Source: Alphaproteobacteria bacterium (GTDB lineage: Bacteria; Pseudomonadota; Alphaproteobacteria; Reyranellales; Reyranellaceae). Taken from it: a stretch of 64,000 nucleotides of DNA. A program made the position numbers and the translations under genes. Under the pieces are notes generated by a model. It saw nothing but the letters and a program-made list of their open reading frames with translations, had not been told where the DNA came from and searched no databases. This document shows, in pieces, positions 16,745 to 25,248 of this stretch. Every line of letters begins with the position of its first letter. Positions within the stretch are counted from its first letter, which is position 1. The DNA lies in the NCBI GenBank assembly GCA_017307275.1, contig JAFKFK010000013.1, positions 122,239-186,238 on the forward strand, written 5' to 3'.

Positions 16745-17800
16745 ATGTTCGACGGCCCGCTTCATCTCGATCTCGACCCGCGCGAGCGCCGCGCCCGGCT
16801 GCGGCTGGCCCGCAGCGCCCGCATCGGCCCCGTGACCTTTCACGAGGCACTGGCCCATTTCGGCTCCGCCCCTGCCGCCTGCGCCAGGCTGGCGACGGTC
16901 TCCGACGCCACCATCGCCCGTGAAGAAGAAGCGTTGGCTAAGGTCGGCGGCCGCTTCGTCGTCATCGGTGAGGAGGCTTACCCCGCCGCGCTGGCCGCTC
17001 TGCCGGATGCACCGCCGGTCCTGAGCGCCATCGGCGATTGCAGCCTGCTCCATCGGCCCACTCTGGCCATCGTCGGCGCCCGCGACGCATCGGCGGCTGG
17101 CTGTCGCTTCGCCGCCGATCTCGCCGCCACCTTGGGCACGGCGGGCTTCGCAATCGCCTCCGGCCTGGCGCGCGGCATCGACGCGGCCGCCCACGAAGCC
17201 GCCCTCGCCACCGGGACGATTGCCGTCCTGGCCGGCGGTGCCGACCAGATCTACCCGCCGCAGAATGCCGCCCTCCACGCCGCCATCGCCCGGCAGGGTC
17301 TCATCCTGAGCGAGGCCTCGCTCGGCACGCCGCCGGTCGCCCGCGCCTTCCCGCGCCGCAACCGCATCGTCAGCGGCCTGTCGGCGGGCGTTGTGGTCAT
17401 CGAGGCGGCCGCCCGGTCGGGCTCCCTGATCACCGCCCAGCGGGCTGCCGAGCAGGGCCGCGAGGTCTTCGTCGTACCGGGGTCGCCCATGGACCCGCGC
17501 CATGCCGGATCCAATAGCCTCATCCGGGATGGGGCCATTCTGGTGCGCGACGCAAACGATATTCTGAGTGTACTCGGCCGGCCACAGGTCCCGCCCCAAG
17601 TGGCTGAAAAGCCTGTCAAAAAACCGCAAGACACAGCGACTGCACGGGTGGTGTCCGCGCTGGGTCCCACCCCCACTGCGGTTGACGAACTGGTGCGCCG
17701 ATGCCAAGTGTCCGCCGCCTCCCTGGCGGAGGTCCTCATGGCCCTGGAGCTGGAGGGCCGCTTGGAGAGGCACCGGGGTAACCGCGTATCTCTGATCTAG
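16745..17800 (+). CDS. dprA: DNA-processing protein DprA
   Basis: 351 residues. DprA loads RecA onto incoming single-stranded DNA during transformation. The Rossmann-like core shows 'LAIVGARDASAAGCRFAADLA', 'ASGLARGIDAAAHEAAL', 'TIAVLAGGADQIYPPQN', 'FPRRNRIVSGLSAGVVVIEAAARSGSLITAQ', 'REVFVVPGSP'. An N-terminal SAM-like helical region (about residues 10-60) and a C-terminal winged-helix DML1 domain (about 295-350) complete the usual architecture. Directly upstream of topA, the conserved alphaproteobacterial order. Confidence 0.96.
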   Translation: MFDGPLHLDLDPRERRARLRLARSARIGPVTFHEALAHFGSAPAACARLATVSDATIAREEEALAKVGGRFVVIGEEAYPAALAALPDAPPVLSAIGDCSLLHRPTLAIVGARDASAAGCRFAADLAATLGTAGFAIASGLARGIDAAAHEAALATGTIAVLAGGADQIYPPQNAALHAAIARQGLILSEASLGTPPVARAFPRRNRIVSGLSAGVVVIEAAARSGSLITAQRAAEQGREVFVVPGSPMDPRHAGSNSLIRDGAILVRDANDILSVLGRPQVPPQVAEKPVKKPQDTATARVVSALGPTPTAVDELVRRCQVSAASLAEVLMALELEGRLERHRGNRVSLI

Positions 17801-17851
17801 ATCAGTGATTTAGCTCCGGTTTTTGATGTTACACTGGAGCATGATCCGGCG

Positions 17852-20548
17852 ATGGACGTACTGGTCGTCGAGTCCCCGGCGAAGGCTAAGACCATTGGGA
17901 AGTACCTGGGCCCCGGCTACACCGTGCTGGCCTCCTATGGTCATGTCCGCGACCTGCCGCCCAAGGATGGCTCGGTCCGCCCCGACGAAGATTTCGCGAT
18001 GGACTGGGAAGTCGATGCCCAGTCGCAGAAGCGCATCGACGCCATCGCTCAGGCCGTCTCCAAGGGCGGCAAGCTCTATCTCGCCACCGACCCGGATCGC
18101 GAAGGCGAGGCGATCTCCTGGCATGTGATGGATATCCTCGGGCGCAAGAAGGCGCTCGACGGGGTCGATGTGAAGCGCGTCACCTTCAACGCCATCACCA
18201 AGCAGTCGGTGCTGGACGCCGTCGCCCATCCGCGCGACCTCGACCAGCCGCTGATCGACGCCTACCTCGCCCGCCGCGCGCTGGACTATCTGGTGGGCTT
18301 CACCCTCTCGCCCGTCCTGTGGCGCAAGCTACCGGGCAGCCGCTCCGCCGGCCGCGTGCAGTCGGTGGCGCTCAAGCTGATCTGCGAGCGCGAAGCCGAG
18401 ATCGAGGTCTTCAAGAGCCGCGAATACTGGACCGTCGACGCCCTGTTCGGCACGGCCAAGAAGCAGACGCTCAAGGCCCGCCTCACCCATCTCGACGGCC
18501 GCAAGCTCGACAAGTTCGACCTCGACAATCAGGAGCGCGCCGAACAGGCCAAGCGCGAGATCGAGCGCCGCGCCTTCGCGGTCTCCTCGATCGACCGCCG
18601 TCAGGTGCGGCGCAACCCGCCCCCGCCCTTCATCACCTCGACCCTGCAGCAGGAAGCCTCGCGCAAGCTGGGCCTCGGTGCGGCCACGGCCATGCGCATC
18701 GCCCAGCGCCTCTATGAAGGCGTCGATATCGGCGGCGAGACGGTCGGTCTCATTACCTACATGCGTACCGACGGCGTGCAGCTCGCCCCCGAGGCGATCG
18801 GCCAGACGCGCCGCCTGATCGAGAGCAAGTACGGTCAGGCCTATGTGCCGGCCAGCCCGCGCGTCTACACCTCCAAGGCCAAGAACGCCCAGGAGGCCCA
18901 CGAGGCGATCCGTCCGACCGACCTCTTCCGCACGCCACAGGACGTCGCCGCGCACTTGGACAAGGACCAGCTCGGCCTCTACGAGCTGATCTGGAAGCGC
19001 ACCGTCGCCAGCCAGATGGAAAGCGCCGTGCTCGACCAGGTCACGGTCGATATCGCCAGCGGCGACAAGACCGTCCAGCTGCGCGCCACCGGCTCGGTCG
19101 TGAAGTTCAACGGCTTCCTCACCCTTTATGATGAAGGCCGCGACGACGCCGCCAAGGAAGACGAGGAAGGCAGCACCATCCTTCCCGACGTCGCGGAGAA
19201 CGAGGCGCTGGAGCGCCGCGAGGTCGTGCCGGAGCAGCATTTCACCGAACCGCCGCCGCGCTATTCGGAAGCGAGCCTGGTGAAGAAGCTCGAGGAGCTG
19301 GGCATCGGCCGGCCCTCGACCTACGCCAGCATCATCGAAGTCCTGCAGCGCCGCAATTATGTGCGCATCGACCGCAAGCGCTTCATACCGGAAGATCGCG
19401 GCCGCATCGTCACGGCCTTCCTGCAGACCTATTTCCCGCGCTACGTCGAATACAACTTCACTGCCGGCCTCGAAGAAGAGCTGGACGACATCTCGGGCGG
19501 CCGGATCGACTGGCGCCAGGTGCTGCGCGAATTCTGGAAGGCCTTCTCCGAAGCGGTCGGCGAGACCAAAGAGCTGCGCGTCAAGGAAGTGCTCGACAAG
19601 CTCGACGAGGAGTTGGGCCCGCACTTCTTTCCGGCCAACGACAACGGCAAGAACCCGCGCGACTGCCCGTCCTGTGCCAACGGCCGGCTGGGGCTGAAGC
19701 TCGGCAAGTTCGGCGCCTTCATCGGCTGCTCGAATTATCCCGACTGCCGCTTCACGCGGAAGCTCGGCATCGTCGATGCCGACGCCGATGCGGCGAGTGG
19801 CGAGAATCTCGACGGGCCGAAGATCCTCGGCGAAGATCCCGCGACCGGCAAGCAGGTCACCCTGCGCAAGGGCCCCTACGGCCTCTACGTCCAGCTCGGC
19901 GAACCCGAAGGCAAGGAGAAACCCAAGCGCGCCTCTCTGCTGCGCGGCATGACACCCGACGACGTGACCTTGGAGAAGGCGCTGGCCCTGCTGGCCCTGC
20001 CGCGCGAGCTCGGGCCGCACCCCGAGGACGGCGTGCCAATCCTGGCCGGCGTCGGCCGCTTCGGCCCCTACGTGAAGCACGGCCCCAAGTACAAATCGAT
20101 CCCGAGCGACGAGAGCGTGCTGGAGATCGGCATGAACCGCGCCGTGGCGCTGCTGGCCGAAGCCAAGAACCCGCGCGGCCGCGCCGCCGCCAAGCCCATC
20201 CGCACCATCGGCAACCATCCGTCCGACGAAGCCGCGGTCGAACTCTACGACGGCCGCTACGGTCCCTATGTGAAGCATGGCGGCGTCAACGCCACCGTGC
20301 CGCGCGACATCAAGCCGGAGGATCTGACGCTCGACCAGGCCGTTGCGCTGCTGGCGGAGCGCGCCGCCAAGGGCGGGGGCAAGAAGCCGAAGGCTGCCAA
20401 GGCCAAGAAGGCCGCGCCTGTCGCCGCCAACGATGCCGGCGAAAAGCCTGCGAAGAAGAAGGCCGCCGCCAAGAAGAAGGCTGCGCCCAAGCGGAAGGCC
20501 GCCAAGGCGAAGACAGAGGTACCGCCGCGCACCGGCACCGATGGCTAA
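17852..20548 (+). CDS. topA: DNA topoisomerase I
   Basis: 898 residues, type IA topoisomerase that relaxes negative supercoils. TOPRIM at the N-terminus ('VLVVESPAKAKTIGKYLG', 'ATDPDREGEAISWHV'); active-site Tyr in 'GLITYMRTDGV'; 'IGRPSTYASIIEVLQ' in the core. A single four-Cys zinc ribbon follows ('CPSCANGRLGLKLGKFGAFIGCSNYPDC'), then two or three Cys-less topoisomerase repeats ('RFGPYVKHG', 'RYGPYVKHG') and a Lys/Ala-rich basic tail of about 50 residues typical of alphaproteobacterial TopA. The last 8 nt overlap rnr. Confidence 0.97.
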   Translation: MDVLVVESPAKAKTIGKYLGPGYTVLASYGHVRDLPPKDGSVRPDEDFAMDWEVDAQSQKRIDAIAQAVSKGGKLYLATDPDREGEAISWHVMDILGRKKALDGVDVKRVTFNAITKQSVLDAVAHPRDLDQPLIDAYLARRALDYLVGFTLSPVLWRKLPGSRSAGRVQSVALKLICEREAEIEVFKSREYWTVDALFGTAKKQTLKARLTHLDGRKLDKFDLDNQERAEQAKREIERRAFAVSSIDRRQVRRNPPPPFITSTLQQEASRKLGLGAATAMRIAQRLYEGVDIGGETVGLITYMRTDGVQLAPEAIGQTRRLIESKYGQAYVPASPRVYTSKAKNAQEAHEAIRPTDLFRTPQDVAAHLDKDQLGLYELIWKRTVASQMESAVLDQVTVDIASGDKTVQLRATGSVVKFNGFLTLYDEGRDDAAKEDEEGSTILPDVAENEALERREVVPEQHFTEPPPRYSEASLVKKLEELGIGRPSTYASIIEVLQRRNYVRIDRKRFIPEDRGRIVTAFLQTYFPRYVEYNFTAGLEEELDDISGGRIDWRQVLREFWKAFSEAVGETKELRVKEVLDKLDEELGPHFFPANDNGKNPRDCPSCANGRLGLKLGKFGAFIGCSNYPDCRFTRKLGIVDADADAASGENLDGPKILGEDPATGKQVTLRKGPYGLYVQLGEPEGKEKPKRASLLRGMTPDDVTLEKALALLALPRELGPHPEDGVPILAGVGRFGPYVKHGPKYKSIPSDESVLEIGMNRAVALLAEAKNPRGRAAAKPIRTIGNHPSDEAAVELYDGRYGPYVKHGGVNATVPRDIKPEDLTLDQAVALLAERAAKGGGKKPKAAKAKKAAPVAANDAGEKPAKKKAAAKKKAAPKRKAAKAKTEVPPRTGTDG

Positions 20549-22814
20549 GGGCCGCGTCCCCACCCGCGACGAACTGCTGGCTTTCATCCGCGACAGCGAA
20601 ACGCCGATTGGCAAGCGCGAGATCGCTCGCGCCTACGGGTTGAAGGGCGACCAGCGCATCGAGCTGAAGGAACTGCTGCGCGACCTGCGCGACACCGGCG
20701 AGATCGCCGCCGACCGCGCCAAGACCTTCAAGGATCCGAAGGCGCTGACCGACATCACCGTGCTCGAGATCGTGAGGGTCGACGACGATGGCCACCTGCT
20801 GGCCGTGCCGCGCCGCCACGACGAAGAACAGGACGGCCCACCCCCGCGTATCGAGATCGTGCCGCAAAGCTCGCGCGGCGCGCCGGCGCCCACCGTCGGC
20901 GACCGCGTGTTGGCGAGCCTGAAGCGCCGCGGCAAGAACACCTACGAAGCGCGGATCATCCGCCGCCTGGGCGGCGGCCCGAAGAAGATCCTCGGCCTCT
21001 ACGAGGAGCCGGACGGCCGCCATGGCCTCGGCCTGGTGACGCCGACCGACAAGAAACTGCGCCGCGTCTTCGACGTGCGTCCGGCGGACAAGAGCGGCGC
21101 CCTGCCGGGCGACATCGTCTGGATCGAAGAAGTCGGCGGCTCGCTCGCGCGCCGCGCCCGCGTGGTCGAACGCATCGGCCCGATGAGCGATCCGCGCACC
21201 GTCAGCCTGATCTCGATTGCCGCCAACGACATTCCCGTCGACTTCCCCGAGGCCGCCCTCGAGGAGGCCGAGAAGTCCAAGGCCGCCCCGCTCGGCGACC
21301 GCCTCGACCTGCGGGATGTGCCGCTGGTCACAATCGACGGCGAGGACGCGCGCGACTTCGACGACGCGGTGTTTGCCGAGCCCGATCCTGCCCATCCCGG
21401 CGGCTGGCGCATCCTCGTCGCGATTGCCGACGTCGCCTGGTACGTGCGCCCCGACCGGCCGCTCGACCGCGCCGCCTACCGCCGCGGCACCTCGGTCTAC
21501 TTCCCGGACCGGGTCGTGCCGATGCTGCCGGAGGCGCTCAGCAACCATTGGTGCTCGCTGATCCCTCACGAGGACCGGCCGGTCATGGTCGCGGAGATGT
21601 GGATCGACGCCGAGGGCCATCTCAAGCGCCACAAGTTTCACCGCGCCATGATGCACTCGGCCGCGCGGCTGACCTACAACCGCATCCAGACCGCCAAGGA
21701 CGGCGCGCCCGACGACGAGCTCGCGCCGCTGATGGACAAGGTCGTGCGCCCGCTCTACGGCGCCTTCCATACCCTGCTGGCGGCGCGCGAGAAGCGCGGT
21801 GCACTCGACCTCGATCTGCCGGAGCGGCAGGTCACTCTGGGCAAGGACGGCCGCATCGCCGAGATCGGCGTGCGCGCCCGCCTCGACAGCCACAAGCTGA
21901 TCGAAGAGTTCATGGTGCTGGCCAATGTCGCGGCCGCCCAGGCGCTGGAGCAGCGCCACATGCCCTGCCTTTACCGCGTCCACGACCAGCCCGACCTCGC
22001 CAAGCTCGAATCGCTGCGCGAGTTCCTCGGCACGCTGGGCGTTTCGCTGCCCGCCGGTCCGCGGCTGCGCCCGGGCGATCTTAACCGCGTGCTGCAACAG
22101 GTTGCCGAGAAGCCCATCAACCGCCTGGTCAACGAGACGGTCCTGCGCAGCCAGAGCCAGGCCGTCTACAGTCCCGACAATCTCGGCCATTTCGGCCTGG
22201 CCCTTGCACGCTACGCGCACTTCACTTCACCGATTCGCCGCTTCCCCGACCTGATCGTGCATCGCGCTCTGATCTCGGCCTACGGCCTAGGCGAAGGCGG
22301 CCTTGCCGAGGCCGACAAGGGACGCTTCAACGAGTTCGGCGAGCATCTCTCCATGTGCGAGCGCCGCGCAGTCGCAGCCGAGCGCGGCGCCATGGATCGC
22401 TATGTCGCGGCCTACATGGCCGCCCATGTCGGCGCTGCCTTTTCTGGCCGCGTGACCAGCGTCACCCGCTTTGGCCTGTTCGCTGCCCTCGATGGTTCCG
22501 GTGCGGACGGACTGATCCCTGTGCGCTCGCTCGGCCAGGAGTTCTTCCGTCACGACGAAGGCCGGCAAGTACTGATTGGCGAGCGCACCGGCGAGACCTT
22601 CGGGCTTGGCGACCGGTTGCGGCTCAAGCTCGTCGAAGCCGATACCGCGACCGGCGGATTGCTGTTCGAGATCGTCGATGTCATCGAGCGGGTCGAGCGC
22701 CACGCGCTGCCGCGTGGTTCGCGTTCGCCGCGTGACGCACGTCGCGGCGCACCGCGGCGTCCCGTCGCGCACGGCGGCCCCCCACGGGACAAACGGTCAC
22801 GCCGACGAAAGTAA
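20541..22814 (+). CDS. rnr: Ribonuclease R
   Basis: 757 residues, processive 3'-5' exoribonuclease acting on structured RNA. The ATG at 20541 lies within the topA 3' end; an upstream open frame is out-of-frame topA sequence. Domains in order: winged helix (about 1-65), cold-shock domains, RNB catalytic domain ('LVTIDGEDARDFDDAVFAE' with the Mg-binding Asp residues, about 255-600), S1 domain ('FSGRVTSVTRFGLFAALDGSGADGLIPV', about 635-715), and an Arg/Lys-rich tail ending RDKRSRRRK. Confidence 0.96.
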   Translation: MAKGRVPTRDELLAFIRDSETPIGKREIARAYGLKGDQRIELKELLRDLRDTGEIAADRAKTFKDPKALTDITVLEIVRVDDDGHLLAVPRRHDEEQDGPPPRIEIVPQSSRGAPAPTVGDRVLASLKRRGKNTYEARIIRRLGGGPKKILGLYEEPDGRHGLGLVTPTDKKLRRVFDVRPADKSGALPGDIVWIEEVGGSLARRARVVERIGPMSDPRTVSLISIAANDIPVDFPEAALEEAEKSKAAPLGDRLDLRDVPLVTIDGEDARDFDDAVFAEPDPAHPGGWRILVAIADVAWYVRPDRPLDRAAYRRGTSVYFPDRVVPMLPEALSNHWCSLIPHEDRPVMVAEMWIDAEGHLKRHKFHRAMMHSAARLTYNRIQTAKDGAPDDELAPLMDKVVRPLYGAFHTLLAAREKRGALDLDLPERQVTLGKDGRIAEIGVRARLDSHKLIEEFMVLANVAAAQALEQRHMPCLYRVHDQPDLAKLESLREFLGTLGVSLPAGPRLRPGDLNRVLQQVAEKPINRLVNETVLRSQSQAVYSPDNLGHFGLALARYAHFTSPIRRFPDLIVHRALISAYGLGEGGLAEADKGRFNEFGEHLSMCERRAVAAERGAMDRYVAAYMAAHVGAAFSGRVTSVTRFGLFAALDGSGADGLIPVRSLGQEFFRHDEGRQVLIGERTGETFGLGDRLRLKLVEADTATGGLLFEIVDVIERVERHALPRGSRSPRDARRGAPRRPVAHGGPPRDKRSRRRK

Positions 22815-22837
22815 CAGCTGGGCCCATCCTGTTCGCC

Positions 22838-23242
22838 ATGAACAGCGAGCCGACCCCGGTTGATTTCTGGACTGCCATTCTGCGTGGATGGAGCGGACGT
22901 TGCCCGCGTTGCGGCGAGGGCACGCTGTTCGGCTCGTTCCTGAAGATGAAGAGCCGCTGCACGACCTGCGAGCTGTCGCTGGAGCCCTACCGCGCCGACG
23001 ACGCCCCGGCCTACTTCACCATCTTCGTCGTCGGTCACATCGTGGTGCCGCTCGTTCTTCTGCTCGAACGCTGGGGCAACGAGCCGCCGCTCTGGGTTCA
23101 CGCACTTTTGTGGTTGCCACTCTCCGTTGCGCTTGCGCTTTACCTGCTGCCGCACATCAAGGGCGCGGTCATCGCGACCCTCTGGTCGCAGCGAATCGCC
23201 TCTCCCAAACCTTCAGCCGGGGGGCTCGACTCCTCGGTCTGA
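22838..23242 (+). CDS. DUF983 family zinc-ribbon membrane protein
   Basis: 134 residues. An N-terminal zinc ribbon has two CxxC-type pairs ('GRCPRCGEGTLFGSFLKMKSRCTTCELSL'), followed by two membrane segments ('YFTIFVVGHIVVPLVLLLE' and 'HALLWLPLSVALALYLLPHIKGA'). This is the DUF983 pattern, commonly found next to rnr in alphaproteobacteria as here. Biochemical role unknown. Confidence 0.92.
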   Translation: MNSEPTPVDFWTAILRGWSGRCPRCGEGTLFGSFLKMKSRCTTCELSLEPYRADDAPAYFTIFVVGHIVVPLVLLLERWGNEPPLWVHALLWLPLSVALALYLLPHIKGAVIATLWSQRIASPKPSAGGLDSSV

Positions 23243-23294
23243 AACAACGTGGCCGCCCGCCGACGGCTTGTGCTATTGTCCGGGCCTGCCGGGT

Positions 23295-24893
23295 ATGGAA
23301 GTGCCACTGCTCCCTTTTCTCCGTTCGACGCTGGCGCGTGCCGCGTCGCTTGCTGCTGCCTGTTTGGTCGTCTCCTGTGCGACCTCGGGCGATGCCCCGG
23401 AAGCCTCGCTTCCCAGCCGAGCGCCGGCCGTCGCAGCCGACGCCAGCATGGAACGGGTGGTCCTCCAAGCCTACCGGGCCATCGGCGACCGGCACCTCTT
23501 CGAGCCCAATTTCCGCAACCTGTCGAGCGAGGCCTATCGCAGCTTCGCCAGCAGCGACCCGGCCCTGTCGCTTGAAGCCAGCGACGGCGCCTTCATCGTC
23601 AAGCGCGACGGCAAGGAGATCCTGACCCGGACGACTCCCGGCGACACGGCCGATGGTCGTGCCTGGGGTGGCATGCTGGCCGAATTGATGGCCGGTTCGC
23701 TCAATGCGTCGCCTGCCCTGCAGGCAGTCGACCGTCAGGTGCTCATCCGCCAGGCCATCACCTCGACCACCAAGCAGCTCGACCGCAACAGCCGCTACGC
23801 CGACCCCGACGAGGCGCGCGACAACCGCTTTCAGCGCGACGGCGGCGGCGGCATCGGCATCACCGTCGAGCGTACCGACGACAAGAAGATCATGATCCGC
23901 GCCGTGCAGGAGGGTTCGCCCTCGGCCAAGGCGGGCGTGCAAATCGGCGACCAGATCCTGGCCATCGACGGGGAGTCGATGATCGACCGCCCGCTGTCCG
24001 ACGTGGTGCACAAGCTGCGCGGCTCGGTCGGCGCGGCGGTCAACATGACCGTGCTGCGCGCCTCGCAGGGCGCCGAGCTGACGCTCGCGATGAAGCGCGC
24101 CCGCATCATTCCGACCACCGTGGTCTACGAGCGTCGCGGCGACCTGGCGCTGATCCACCTGATGGGCTTCAACTCGGCCACCACCGAGAACCTGCGGGCG
24201 GCCATCGACAAGGCCAAGGCCGAGATCGGCAAGGACCTCGCCGGCCTGATCATCGACATGCGCTCCAACCGCGGCGGCCTGCTCGACCAGGCCCAGACCG
24301 TGTCGGAAGTGTTCATCGGTGACGGCACCATCTTCTCGACCGCGGGCCGCCATCCCGACAGCCGCCGCACCTACAAGAGCTCGACCGGTCGCAGCAAGAC
24401 CACGGAGCTGCCGATCGTCGTGCTGATGAATGGCGGTTCGGCCTCGGCAGCCGAGATCGTCGCGGCCGCCTTGCAGGACCGCGGCCGCGCCGTCGTCGTC
24501 GGCACAACCAGCTACGGCAAGGGCACGGTGCAGACCGTCGTGCGCCTCGCCAACGAGGGCGAACTGATCCTCACCTGGTCGCGCCTGCAGGCACCCTCCG
24601 GCTACACCTGGAACGAACTGGGCGTCCTGCCCAACATCTGCACGGCCAAGGCCGGCGAGGCTGCCAAGCTTGCCACGGCTTCGGTCGAGTCGAACCAGGG
24701 TCAGCTGATGCGCTGGCATGCGCTGCGCAATCCGACCAGCCAGGAAGTCTCGGACCTGCGCAAGATCTGCCCGCCGGGCGAGACCTCGCCCGAGGCCGAT
24801 GTCGAGATCGCGAGCCGACTGCTGCACGACAAGGCACTTTATGCCCACGCCGTGCAGGCTGGCACCCAGCAGGCCGCCGCAATCTCCCGCTGA
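23295..24893 (+). CDS. S41 family C-terminal processing protease, probable lipoprotein
   Basis: 532 residues. The start at 23295 gives a signal sequence ending in 'CLVVSC', a plausible lipobox. PDZ domain at about residues 175-265 ('GGIGITVERTDDKKIMIRAVQEGSPSAKAGVQIGDQILAIDG'). The S41 catalytic domain follows ('LIIDMRSNRGGLLDQA', nucleophile Ser in 'MNGGSASAAEIVAAALQD', general base Lys in 'TTSYGKGTVQT'). Such proteases trim periplasmic or membrane proteins from a C-terminal tail. The N-terminal about 130 residues and a 90-residue tail after the catalytic core are not part of the core fold. Confidence 0.88.
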   Translation: MEVPLLPFLRSTLARAASLAAACLVVSCATSGDAPEASLPSRAPAVAADASMERVVLQAYRAIGDRHLFEPNFRNLSSEAYRSFASSDPALSLEASDGAFIVKRDGKEILTRTTPGDTADGRAWGGMLAELMAGSLNASPALQAVDRQVLIRQAITSTTKQLDRNSRYADPDEARDNRFQRDGGGGIGITVERTDDKKIMIRAVQEGSPSAKAGVQIGDQILAIDGESMIDRPLSDVVHKLRGSVGAAVNMTVLRASQGAELTLAMKRARIIPTTVVYERRGDLALIHLMGFNSATTENLRAAIDKAKAEIGKDLAGLIIDMRSNRGGLLDQAQTVSEVFIGDGTIFSTAGRHPDSRRTYKSSTGRSKTTELPIVVLMNGGSASAAEIVAAALQDRGRAVVVGTTSYGKGTVQTVVRLANEGELILTWSRLQAPSGYTWNELGVLPNICTAKAGEAAKLATASVESNQGQLMRWHALRNPTSQEVSDLRKICPPGETSPEADVEIASRLLHDKALYAHAVQAGTQQAAAISR

Positions 24894-24911
24894 CCGCGGC
24901 GGCGGCAAGGC

Positions 24912-24939
24912 TTGACACAGGCGTCCCGCTGATTACTTT
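24912..24939 (+). promoter_or_regulatory. Probable sigma-70 promoter of rpmG
   Basis: A perfect -35 hexamer TTGACA (24912-24917) is followed after 16 bp by TACTTT (24934-24939), which keeps the key T, A and final T of a -10. An AAGGA ribosome site lies 6-10 nt before the rpmG ATG. The upstream protease gene ends 18 bp before the -35, so rpmG has its own promoter. Confidence 0.55.
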
Positions 24940-24984
24940 GCGGCCTCCTGCGAATTCGCCCTCCAGGGCATAAGGACAATTGTT

Positions 24985-25152
24985 ATGGCTAAGCCGACCT
25001 CGATCCTCATCAAGATGATCTCCAGCGCCGACACTGGCTTCTTCTACGTGACCAAGAAGAACCCGCGCACCAAGACCGAGAAGCTCGAACTCAAGAAGTA
25101 CGACCCGGTTGCGCGCAAGCATGTCGTCTTCAAGGAATCGAAGATCAAATAA
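24985..25152 (+). CDS. rpmG: 50S ribosomal protein L33
   Basis: 55 residues, below the usual ORF length cut-off. It begins [20 protein letters not shown] and continues '[21 protein letters not shown]', '[14 protein letters not shown]', the standard L33 sequence of the Cys-free (zinc-independent) type. Component of the large ribosomal subunit. AAGGACAATTGTT precedes the ATG. Flanked by its own promoter and an intrinsic terminator, so it is a single-gene unit. Confidence 0.97.
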   Translation: MAKPTSILIKMISSADTGFFYVTKKNPRTKTEKLELKKYDPVARKHVVFKESKIK

Positions 25153-25180
25153 ATCAGCCGCCTAGCGTGCCTGACGGAAC

Positions 25181-25204
25181 AGCCGCCCTTTCGGGCGGCT
25201 TTTT
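25181..25204 (+). terminator. Intrinsic terminator after rpmG
   Basis: Perfect 8-bp stem AGCCGCCC (25181-25188) / GGGCGGCT (25193-25200) with a TTTC loop, followed by a run of five T (25200-25204). It lies 28 nt after the L33 stop codon. Confidence 0.9.
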
Positions 25205-25248
25205 CGTGGGCTAGGCTCCGCCCCAATCCAACAAGGAGGAAGACAGAT

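Noticed and set aside
18329..20614. 761-codon open frame antisense to topA, and similar long antisense frames (8560-10155, 11813-13510, 20310-22220, 43673-45394, 49758-51482)
   Set aside because: They are Arg/Gly/His/Gln-rich shadows typical of GC-rich DNA opposite strongly recognisable genes, with no family motifs or ribosome sites.
24958..24969. GCCCT-CC-AGGGC before rpmG as a regulatory hairpin
   Set aside because: The 2-nt loop is too tight for a stable hairpin and no longer structure forms around it.
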